Source: Enhydrobacter aerosaccus (GTDB lineage: Bacteria > Pseudomonadota > Alphaproteobacteria > Reyranellales > Reyranellaceae). From it: 39,942 nucleotides of DNA. The stretch covers positions 1 through 39,942 of the forward strand of contig CAIMEE010000513.1 in the NCBI GenBank assembly GCA_903839865.1, given 5' to 3'. The notes under the pieces are model-generated. The model saw nothing but the letters and a program-made list of their open reading frames with translations, was not told the origin of the DNA and made no database searches. Shown one piece after another: positions 33,016-39,942 of this stretch (position 1 is the stretch's first letter; each line of letters starts with the position of its first letter). Both the position numbers and the translations under genes were made by a program.

Positions 33016-33914
33016 TGCCCGTCGACTCCAACGCGATGGGCACGTTGCAGCGGTCGCGGAAGTCGGCGTCGCTCGATCTGCTGCGCCGCCTGTTCCGCAC
33101 GCGCTTCGGCGGCATCGGCCTGGTGATCCTGGTTGCGATCACTTGCCTGTCCGTGCTTGCGCCGCTGTTCGCCACGACCGGGCCGCTCGAATTGGGCGCG
33201 CCCTCGATGCAGCCGCCGTCGGTCGCATACCCTCTCGGCACCGACAGCATCGGCCGCGACTTGCGCTCGGTGATGCTCTACGCGGGCCGCTCCTCGCTCA
33301 CTATCGGCTTCTGCGCCGCCGCCATGGCCTTCCTGATCGGCGGCACGGTGGGCGCGTTGGCAGGCTACTTCCGCGGAACACTGGCCGCCGTGCTGCTGCG
33401 CATCACCGATCTCTTCCATACCTTGCCCGCGATCATCATCGTGCTCTTTAGCGTGTCGCTGTTGGGCGCCAACTTCTGGCTGCAGGTCGCGGCGGTGGCG
33501 CTGGCGATCTGGCCGATCGAGGCGCGCATCGTCTACGGCCAGTTCATCACTCTGTCGGAGCGCGAGTTCGTGCTGGCGGCGCGCGCGGCCGGCCTCTCGA
33601 CCTTCCACATTATTTTCCGCGAGATCCTTCCCAACGCGCTGCCGACGGTGATCGTTCAGGTCTCGCTCGACGCCAGCACTGCGATCCTGATCGAGGCAGG
33701 CCTGGGCTTCCTCGGTCTGTCCGATCCCACCGTGCCGAGCTGGGGCGAAATGCTCAATCGCGGCCAGGAATTCCTCGAACTTGCGTGGTGGATGAGCGTC
33801 TTCCCGGGAGCCGCGATCTGCATCGCCGTGCTGGGCTTCAACCTGTTCGCTGACGGCGTCACCGAGATGTTCAATCCGCGCGCTTCGGTTGCGCCGCCGA
33901 GGCTCGAAGGATGA
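33015..33914 (+). CDS. ABC importer permease, DppC-like (second system)
   Basis: A 299-residue permease. A basic N-terminus (KSASLDLLRRLFRTRFGG) leads into the first membrane segment; then YPLGTDSIGRDLRSVMLYAG, the EAA loop FVLAARAAGLSTFHIIFREI, and AGLGFLGLSDPTVPSWGEML, all typical of OppC/DppC. The start at 33015 is fixed by the one-base overlap with the upstream stop. The stop overlaps the ATPase start by four bases (ATGA). Frames further upstream in this phase are chance. Confidence 0.94.
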   Translation: MPVDSNAMGTLQRSRKSASLDLLRRLFRTRFGGIGLVILVAITCLSVLAPLFATTGPLELGAPSMQPPSVAYPLGTDSIGRDLRSVMLYAGRSSLTIGFCAAAMAFLIGGTVGALAGYFRGTLAAVLLRITDLFHTLPAIIIVLFSVSLLGANFWLQVAAVALAIWPIEARIVYGQFITLSEREFVLAARAAGLSTFHIIFREILPNALPTVIVQVSLDASTAILIEAGLGFLGLSDPTVPSWGEMLNRGQEFLELAWWMSVFPGAAICIAVLGFNLFADGVTEMFNPRASVAPPRLEG

Positions 33915-34735
33915 GCGCCGTGGCACCCCTGCTCAGCGCGCGCGACGTGAAGGTGCACCTGCGCGTCCATGGCCGCATCGTGAAAGCGGTCGACGGCGTC
34001 GATCTCGACGTGCTGCCGGGGCAATGCGTCGGCATCGTCGGCGAATCGGGCTCGGGCAAGAGCACGCTCGGGCGCGCGATGACGCGGCTGTTGCCCAATG
34101 TAGAGATTGCCGAGCTTTCGGGTTCGGTGCGCTTCGGGGCGGAGGACGTGCTCGCCATGTCGTCCGACAGGATGCGCGCGCTGCGCCGCCATCGCGGCCT
34201 GTCGATGGTGTTCCAGGATCCGCTCTCCTATCTCAACCCGACCCTGCGCATCGACCGCCAGATGGGCGAGGCGCTGCGGCACCTGGGCGACAAGCGTGCG
34301 GTACGGGAGAAGTCGATCGAGCTGCTGCAACAGGTGGGCCTGGCCGATGCGGACCGCGTGCTGCGGCTCTACCCGCACGAGCTGTCGGGTGGCATGCGCC
34401 AGCGCGTGCTGATCGCGATGGCGCTGGCGCCCGATCCGCAGATTCTGGTGGCCGACGAGCCCACGACCGCGCTCGACGCCACGGTGCAGTATCAAGTGAT
34501 CCAGACGCTGCGGCGGCTCAACAAGGAACGCAACCTCGCGATGCTGATCATCACCCATGACCTGGGCATGGTCGCGGAGCTGTGCGACCAGGTGTACGTC
34601 ATGCATGGCGGCAAGGTCGTCGAGGCGGCCGACGTGTTCGCGCTCTTCGAGGCGCCGAAGAACGACTACACCGCGAGCCTGCTCGCCGCGGCGCGGCGGC
34701 TGCACCAGACCAAGGCGCTCGGGAGCGTCACATGA
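33911..34735 (+). CDS. ABC importer ATPase, DppD-like
   Basis: A 274-residue ATPase. Walker A is [14 protein letters not shown], the Q-loop [14 protein letters not shown], the signature [15 protein letters not shown], Walker [14 protein letters not shown], and the switch His is in [13 protein letters not shown]. The Q-loop and the conserved C-terminal YTASLLAAA place it in the peptide/nickel group. It overlaps the preceding permease and the next ATPase by four bases each (ATGA). It pairs with the following DppF-like ATPase, in contrast to the fused ATPase of the leftward system. Confidence 0.95.
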   Translation: MSAVAPLLSARDVKVHLRVHGRIVKAVDGVDLDVLPGQCVGIVGESGSGKSTLGRAMTRLLPNVEIAELSGSVRFGAEDVLAMSSDRMRALRRHRGLSMVFQDPLSYLNPTLRIDRQMGEALRHLGDKRAVREKSIELLQQVGLADADRVLRLYPHELSGGMRQRVLIAMALAPDPQILVADEPTTALDATVQYQVIQTLRRLNKERNLAMLIITHDLGMVAELCDQVYVMHGGKVVEAADVFALFEAPKNDYTASLLAAARRLHQTKALGSVT

Positions 34736-35607
34736 GCATCCCGATCCTGACCGCGCGCTCCGTCGTGAAGAGCTTCGGCGGCAAGAGCTGGTTCGGCGGC
34801 GCCGGTACCTCCAAGCGCGCGGTCGACACGATCGATCTCGACGTCAACGAGGGCGAGACGCTGGCCATCGTGGGCGAGTCGGGCTCGGGCAAGAGCACGC
34901 TCGCGCGCATGCTGCTCGGCCTCAGCCCGCCGACGTCGGGCGAGGTTGCCTACTATGGCCAGTCGATGAGCCGCTTCTCTGCGCCCGATTGGGCGACGTT
35001 CCGGAAGACCGTGCAGCCGATCTTCCAGGACCCGGCTTCGTCGCTCAATCCGCGCATGCGGGTCGACACGACGCTCGCGAACGTGCTGCGGCGCCACAGG
35101 CTCGCGACGCGGGCCACGATGGACGTCGCGATCGGCGAGCTGCTGAATTCCGTCGGCCTCGACGCCACGCAGTTCCACGACCGCTATCCGCACCAGTTGT
35201 CGGGCGGCCAGCAGCAGCGCATCGCGATCGCGCGCGCCATGGCGGTGCGGCCAAAGCTCATCATCGCGGACGAGCCGCTGTCGAGCCTCGACATGTCGGT
35301 GCAGGCGCAGATCCTCGACCTGCTGGTCAGCCTCAAGACCAGCCGCAATCTCGGCCTCGTGCTGATCAGCCACGATCTCAACGTGGTCGATGCCGTCGCC
35401 GACCGCGTGATCGTCATGTATCTCGGCAAGGTCGTCGAGGCTGGCCCGACCCGGCAGGTGCTGGGCAATCCGACGAGCGACTACACGCGTTCCCTGCTGG
35501 CGGCCAAGCTGGTCGCCGACCCGAGACTCGCCCGCGAACGCCGTCTGGCCATGGAGGCCACGATGGGCAAACATCCGCAATCCACGACCCAAGGAGCATC
35601 GCCATGA
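34732..35607 (+). CDS. ABC importer ATPase, DppF-like
   Basis: A 291-residue ATPase. Walker A is [16 protein letters not shown], the Q-loop [14 protein letters not shown], the signature [17 protein letters not shown], Walker [14 protein letters not shown], and the H-loop [13 protein letters not shown]. An insertion in the first strands ([16 protein letters not shown]) is typical of the DppF/OppF group. The C-terminal 30 residues are basic and polar. The start at 34732 overlaps the previous stop by four bases, and the stop overlaps the binding-protein start by four bases, so the whole cassette is coupled. Confidence 0.95.
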   Translation: MSIPILTARSVVKSFGGKSWFGGAGTSKRAVDTIDLDVNEGETLAIVGESGSGKSTLARMLLGLSPPTSGEVAYYGQSMSRFSAPDWATFRKTVQPIFQDPASSLNPRMRVDTTLANVLRRHRLATRATMDVAIGELLNSVGLDATQFHDRYPHQLSGGQQQRIAIARAMAVRPKLIIADEPLSSLDMSVQAQILDLLVSLKTSRNLGLVLISHDLNVVDAVADRVIVMYLGKVVEAGPTRQVLGNPTSDYTRSLLAAKLVADPRLARERRLAMEATMGKHPQSTTQGASP

Positions 35608-37211
35608 TCAAACCCGTCCTCTTCGCCGCCGGCCTGGCGCTGCTCGGCCTGGGCGCCACGACCGCTGCCTATGCGCAGGCCACGCCCCAAGGAACACCGA
35701 AGCGCGGCGGCACGGCGATCGTGAGCGTCAGCGTCGCGGGTGCCACGCTCAACACGCAGCTCACCTCGAACGTGACGCCGCTGATCCTGGCCGATCTCTG
35801 GGCGAGCGGCCTGTTCAAGTACGACAAGACCGGTGGCAAGAAGCCCCAGATCGCCAGCTCCTGGGACATTTCGGCCGATGGCAAGACCTACACCTTCCAC
35901 TTGAGGCCGAACCTGAAGTGGTCCGATGGGCACGTCTTCTCGTCGGAGGACGTGGCGTTCACCCTGAACGCCTTCGCAAAGTACAACCCCTTCCTGCTGA
36001 AGATCGGGCCGAACGTCGAGAAGACCGAGACTCCGGATGCGAACACGTTCGTCGTTCATCTGAAGGAGCCGCAGTCGTCGGCGCTCGAGGGCTTCGACAA
36101 GGAAGTTTTCCCGCTGATGCCCAAGCACATCTATGACGGTGCGGACATCCCGAGCAACCCGGCCAACCGTGCGCCGATCGGCATGGGCCCGTACAGGTTC
36201 GTGAAATGGGAAGAGGGCCGCGGCATCACTTTCGAACGTAACCCCAACTACTGGGACCAGCCCAAGCCTTATCTCGACGCGGTCGTGGCCATGTTCATTC
36301 CCAACGTGGCGCAACAGCAGAACGCGCTCTATCGCGGCGAGGTCGATGTGCTGCGTCCGGCGCTGCCGCAGGTCGGCCGTACGATCGAGCAGGCCAAGCT
36401 CAAGAACGCGTTCGAAGTACGCGAGGTCAAGGTGAACGCCGCCGAGCGCCTGTCGATCGACGTCAACACGACGCGCGAGATCTTCAACAAGCCGCTGGTG
36501 CGCCAGGCGCTGCTGGTGGCGATCGACCGCGAGCGCATCTCGAAGGACGTCTATCAGGGCCTGGCCTTCCCGGCGATGAACGCGATCCCCGAGCAGTTTC
36601 CTCATCTCACGGATACGTCGGTCGACTACACCAAGCAGTTCGCCTACGACCCGGTGAAGGCCGGCAAGATGCTGGACGAGGCGGGCTATCCGCTGAAGGA
36701 CGGCAAGCGCTTCACCATGGATTTCTCGAGCGCCACCAACGCCGACGCCTTCTATGCCGAGCCCGCCGCGCAGATCATCTCCGCCAACTGGCGGGCGATC
36801 GGCATCGACGTGAAGCTCAGCCTCATGGAAGGCCAGCTCTGGAGCGACAAGGTCTTCAAGAACCGCAACTTCGACGTTTCCTTGCTGTCGCTGACCGCGC
36901 GTACCGATCCCGTGTTCGGCGTCGATCGCTCGTATGTGTGCAACGCCAGCAACGTGCCGTACGTCAATCCGACCGGTTATTGCAACAAGGAGCTCGACGC
37001 GATCGCGGTCAAGGCCGGCGCCGTGCCGACGGCGGAGCGCAAGGCGCTGTACAAGCAGTATGAGGAGATTGTGGCGCGCGACATGCCTCAGCTGATCCTC
37101 ACCAACGCCAAGAAGTTCTTCGCCATCTCGAGCCGCTTCGGGGGCATCGATGAGGAGATGGACCTTGCCTACAACGGCAATCCCTCCATGACTGAGGTCT
37201 GGGTGAAGTAA
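35604..37211 (+). CDS. ABC importer periplasmic binding protein (SBP_bac_5, second system)
   Basis: A 535-residue receptor with a signal peptide (residues 1-25, ending AAYAQA). Family signatures are YTFHLRPNLKWSDGHVFSSE, IGMGPYRFVKWEEGRGITFE, NPNYWDQPKPYLDAV, and VRQALLVAIDRERISKDVYQ. AAQIISANWRAIGIDVKLSL is in lobe I. Two Cys late in the chain (YVCNAS, GYCNKE) could form a disulfide. The ATG at 35604 has AAGGAG well spaced and overlaps the ATPase stop (ATGA). It shows little similarity by eye to the leftward receptor, so the ligands may differ. Confidence 0.95.
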   Translation: MIKPVLFAAGLALLGLGATTAAYAQATPQGTPKRGGTAIVSVSVAGATLNTQLTSNVTPLILADLWASGLFKYDKTGGKKPQIASSWDISADGKTYTFHLRPNLKWSDGHVFSSEDVAFTLNAFAKYNPFLLKIGPNVEKTETPDANTFVVHLKEPQSSALEGFDKEVFPLMPKHIYDGADIPSNPANRAPIGMGPYRFVKWEEGRGITFERNPNYWDQPKPYLDAVVAMFIPNVAQQQNALYRGEVDVLRPALPQVGRTIEQAKLKNAFEVREVKVNAAERLSIDVNTTREIFNKPLVRQALLVAIDRERISKDVYQGLAFPAMNAIPEQFPHLTDTSVDYTKQFAYDPVKAGKMLDEAGYPLKDGKRFTMDFSSATNADAFYAEPAAQIISANWRAIGIDVKLSLMEGQLWSDKVFKNRNFDVSLLSLTARTDPVFGVDRSYVCNASNVPYVNPTGYCNKELDAIAVKAGAVPTAERKALYKQYEEIVARDMPQLILTNAKKFFAISSRFGGIDEEMDLAYNGNPSMTEVWVK

Positions 37212-37233
37212 GCAAAGAGAGAGTATCGACGTC

Positions 37234-39348
37234 ATGGACGACTTGATGGACGCCCTGATCCGGCCGCGCACGATCGCGGTCATCGGGGCGTCGCCCAACC
37301 GCGTGACCCTGGGCAACGTGGCGCTCGATAACCTCGTCAACTACAGGTACGCCGGCACGGTCATTCCCGTGCACGGCGAGGCCCGGGAGATCGCGGGGTT
37401 CTCCGCGGTCGCCTCGATCGAGGCGCTGCCCGACGGCGTCGACACCGCGCTGGCGTCTGTGCCGGCGGCGGGCGTCGCCGACGTCGTGCGCCGGCTCGAG
37501 AAGCGCGGCGTGAAGACGGCGATCGTCAACACCGCGGGTTTCACCGACGTGCAGGACGTCGAGCTGCGGGCGCTGGTGAAGTCCGCCAAGATCCTCATGC
37601 ACGGTCCCAACTGCATGGGCCTGATCAACCTCTCCGATGCGACGCCGATCTACACCGGCGGCATCACCTCGCGCGTGCGCAAGGGCCCCGTGGCCTTGAT
37701 CGCGCAGTCGGGGTCGGCCGGCATCTCGGTGATCAACTCGAGCACCTGCGGCTTCTCGAAGATCGTCACCATCGGCAGCGAGTATCGCGTCACCGGCGCG
37801 GACTATCTCGGCTGGTTCGCGGACGACGACGACACTCGCGTGATCGGGCTGGTGCTGGAATCGATCCCCGACGCCGACAAGTTCGCCGACGCCGTCGACA
37901 AGGTCCATGCCGCGGGCAAGGCGATGGTCGTGCTCAAGGTCGGCCGTTCCGCCACCGGCGCGCGCGCGACGCTCGCCCACACCGGCGCGCTGATCCGCAA
38001 CGACGATGCCTTCCAGGGCTTCGCCGAGCGTTACGGCGTGCCCGTGGTCGGCGACTACGAGGAGCTGATCGCGACGCTCGAGGCCTTTGCCGCGACGCGC
38101 AAGCGACCCGCGCCGGGCAAGCTTGCCCTGATGGGCATCTCCGGCGGCGAGACCGCACTTGCCTGCGACATCTGCGAGGAGATCGACCTGTCGCTCGCGA
38201 CCTTCACCGAAGCGACGGCCGCCGCGATCCGTTCAGCGCTCCCGGGCGTTCCGGGCCAGAACCCGCTCGATGTCGGCCAGAGCGTCGGCCGCCAGGCGGG
38301 CGCATCGCTCGTCGGCATGTCGGCGGTCATGAACGCACCCGAGGTCGGCATCGGCGTCGTGCTGCAGGACATGCAGGCCTCGCTGCCGGCCAGCAGCCAT
38401 CGCAACTACACGGTCCATCTCGGCACCGTGGCCGAACTCAGCCGTACGGTCGACAAGCCGATCGTCGTGATCTCGCCCACCGGCGAGATCATGAGCGAGA
38501 AGCTGCTCGCCTGCCTCGACGACACCGGCACGCCGCCGCTGCGCGGCCTGTGGCCGGGGCTGGTCGCGGTGAAGAGCATGCTGGACTGGTCGGGCCGCAA
38601 GCCCGATCCGCGCCGCCTCGCCCAACGCACGCTGACGCCCGAGCGGGCGACGCTCGCGCAGGAGATCGGCGCGCTGCGCGGCTCGCTGCCGTCGGCGCTG
38701 GTCGGCCGCTTGCTCGCAAGCTACGGCATTCCCGTGGTGAAGTCGGCGGTCGCCATGTCGGCCGCTGAAGCGGTGAGCCTGGCCGCGAAGATCGGCTATC
38801 CGATGGTGGTGAAGGTGATGTCGGCCGGCGTGCCGCATCGCTCCGACGTAGGCGCCGTGCAGCTCGGCATCAAGGACGAGGCGGGCCTCAAGGCCGCCGT
38901 GGCGCTGATCGAGAAGAACGTGCGCGAGAAGGTGCCGGGCGCCACCATCGACGGCTACGAAATGCAGGAAGAGCTCCTGGACTGCGTGCAGGCAATGGTG
39001 GGCTATCAGGCGGCGCCGCCCTACGGGGCGCTGACGATCGTGGGCACGGGCGGCGTGATGGTCGAACTCGAAGCAGACAAGTCACTCAGTCTCAGCCCGG
39101 TCACCGCCGCGGAAGCGGGCGGCATGATCTCCTCGACGCGACTCGGTAAGACGCTCGACGGCTACCGCAACCTGATCCCGCGCACGAACACGGCGCCGCT
39201 CGCGGCGCTGGTGTCGAACCTCTCGGAGCTGGCGGCGGACTTTGCCGACCTTGTGCCGGAGTGCGACCTCAATCCCGTGCTGATCCGCAAGGGTACGGGC
39301 GACGTTCGGGTCGTCGACGCGCTGTTCGTGGCGGCGGGGAAGGCCTAG
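37234..39348 (+). CDS. NDP-forming acyl-CoA synthetase (acetate-CoA ligase-like), fused subunits
   Basis: A 704-residue protein in which the alpha and beta subunits of ADP-forming acyl-CoA synthetases are fused. Alpha part: CoA-binding IRPRTIAVIGASPNRVTLGN at the start; LMHGPNCMGLINL; ALIAQSGSAGIS; the probable phospho-histidine is in ARATLAHTGALIRND (His about 250). Beta part: ATP-grasp region with YGIPVVKSAVAMSAAEAVSL, KIGYPMVVKVMSAGVPHRSD, and the CDLNPVLIRKG metal segment. It activates an organic acid to its CoA thioester, or runs the reverse. It starts 22 bases after the ABC operon and is probably its last gene, so the acid may come from the imported substrate. Confidence 0.9.
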   Translation: MDDLMDALIRPRTIAVIGASPNRVTLGNVALDNLVNYRYAGTVIPVHGEAREIAGFSAVASIEALPDGVDTALASVPAAGVADVVRRLEKRGVKTAIVNTAGFTDVQDVELRALVKSAKILMHGPNCMGLINLSDATPIYTGGITSRVRKGPVALIAQSGSAGISVINSSTCGFSKIVTIGSEYRVTGADYLGWFADDDDTRVIGLVLESIPDADKFADAVDKVHAAGKAMVVLKVGRSATGARATLAHTGALIRNDDAFQGFAERYGVPVVGDYEELIATLEAFAATRKRPAPGKLALMGISGGETALACDICEEIDLSLATFTEATAAAIRSALPGVPGQNPLDVGQSVGRQAGASLVGMSAVMNAPEVGIGVVLQDMQASLPASSHRNYTVHLGTVAELSRTVDKPIVVISPTGEIMSEKLLACLDDTGTPPLRGLWPGLVAVKSMLDWSGRKPDPRRLAQRTLTPERATLAQEIGALRGSLPSALVGRLLASYGIPVVKSAVAMSAAEAVSLAAKIGYPMVVKVMSAGVPHRSDVGAVQLGIKDEAGLKAAVALIEKNVREKVPGATIDGYEMQEELLDCVQAMVGYQAAPPYGALTIVGTGGVMVELEADKSLSLSPVTAAEAGGMISSTRLGKTLDGYRNLIPRTNTAPLAALVSNLSELAADFADLVPECDLNPVLIRKGTGDVRVVDALFVAAGKA

Positions 39349-39941
39349 CTCTTCCGGCCCGGCGGCCGCGCGGCGCCCAGATGCTCGCGCAGGGTCGGGC
39401 CCTCGTAGTCGCGGCGGAACACGCCGCGCTTCTGCAGGATCGGCACGACGTGATCGACGAACAGCGCGAGGTCGTTCGGGAAGATCGGCGGCAGGATGTT
39501 GAAGCCGTCGCTGCCGCCCTCGTTCAGCCACATGATCATATGGTCGGCCAGCTGCTCCGGCGTGCCGACGAACGACTGGTGCACGCGGCTGCGCACCATG
39601 ATGCGGGCGGCGTCGCGGATCGTCATGGGCGACGCCTCGGCGCGCCGCATCAGGCTGACCGCGTTCTCGCCCAGCGCCGGATTGAAGGCGCGGATGTCCG
39701 CCGTCGGCAGCAGCGAGTCGAGGGGATGGTCGTAGAGCCGGAACCTGGTCATCTCCGTCAGCATCCACACGCCGACCGACGGATGCGCCAGCTCGGCAAA
39801 CTCGGCCTCGCGGCGCAGCGCATGTTCCTCGGTGTCGCCCAGCACCGGCGAGAGGCCGGGCATGATCTTGATACTGTCGGGCGAACGGCCGAGCTTCGCC
39901 ATCCGGCGGTGAATGTCGCTGCGAAACGCCTGCGCGCCGGG
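39345..39941 (-). CDS. NtaA/SnaA/DszA-family FMN-dependent monooxygenase, C-terminal part
   Basis: The reading frame is open to the window edge, so only the last 198 residues are seen of a protein normally near 440. Visible family segments are FRSDIHRRMAKLGRSPDSIK, IMPGLSPVLGDTEEHALRRE, SFVGTPEQLADHMIMWLNEG, and GFNILPPIFPNDLALFVDHV, typical of two-component bacterial-luciferase-like monooxygenases for nitrilotriacetate, sulfones and similar compounds. The FMN-binding N-terminus is missing from view. The stop codon overlaps the synthetase stop on the other strand (shared CTAG), so the genes converge tightly. Confidence 0.93.
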   Translation of the reverse strand, partial: PGAQAFRSDIHRRMAKLGRSPDSIKIMPGLSPVLGDTEEHALRREAEFAELAHPSVGVWMLTEMTRFRLYDHPLDSLLPTADIRAFNPALGENAVSLMRRAEASPMTIRDAARIMVRSRVHQSFVGTPEQLADHMIMWLNEGGSDGFNILPPIFPNDLALFVDHVVPILQKRGVFRRDYEGPTLREHLGAARPPGRKS

Positions 39942-39942
39942 C

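Noticed and set aside
34557-35603. Upstream extension of the second binding-protein frame through the DppF-like gene
   Set aside because: The binding protein starts with a clean signal peptide at 35604 after a strong Shine-Dalgarno; upstream translation is Arg-rich noise.
35481-37340. 619-residue minus-strand frame opposite the second binding protein
   Set aside because: Shadow frame of Arg/Leu/Val/Glu repeats without any recognisable domain.

Overview
The window comes from a GC-rich chromosome, most likely a free-living alphaproteobacterium. The order DUF2948 - hisG - hisD - UPF0262 - low-molecular-weight phosphatase - infA - maf - RNase E/G - yacG - tRNA-Phe is typical of that class. The short HisG form, GTG and TTG starts, and several Bug/TctC binding proteins and peptide-type ABC importers fit a metabolically broad soil or water organism. 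A Reyranella- or Bradyrhizobium-like genome is my guess by gene content, not a demonstrated assignment.

Layout. 1-2.2 kb: the C-terminal two thirds of an RND efflux pump. 2.2-3.4 kb: a GlsB-like membrane protein and a DhlA-type haloalkane dehalogenase, both on the minus strand. 3.4-5.4 kb: a small charged protein, dcd and murA. 5.4-10.7 kb: a sulfur/metalloid island. A BigR/SqrR-type two-cysteine ArsR regulator, a rhodanese-membrane fusion, a TauE/SafE exporter and a full ArsA ATPase run leftward. A persulfide dioxygenase-like metallo-hydrolase and an MddA-like thiol methyltransferase run rightward from overlapping divergent promoters. 10.7-13.5 kb: two palindromic repeat elements, a TauD-family dioxygenase, a Bug binding protein, a small hypothetical and a 327-base non-coding stretch with hairpins. 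13.5-19.3 kb: the housekeeping his/infA/maf/yacG run ending in tRNA-Phe(GAA). 19.3-25.4 kb: single genes (polytopic membrane protein, two Bug proteins, hydroxyacid dehydrogenase, DedA protein, YghU).

25.5-37.2 kb holds two complete Dpp/Opp-type ABC importers transcribed away from each other. The leftward one starts with an amidohydrolase and a small protein and carries a fused double ATPase. The rightward one has two separate ATPases and its own binding protein. 37.2 kb to the end: an NDP-forming acyl-CoA synthetase and, convergent with it, the end of an NtaA/DszA-type flavin monooxygenase. Together the right third looks like uptake and breakdown of one or two unknown organic substrates.

The most interesting locus is 5.4-10.7 kb. 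A sulfide-responsive detoxification set is joined to an ArsA with all three metalloid cysteines but no ArsB, and to a likely methanethiol methyltransferase.
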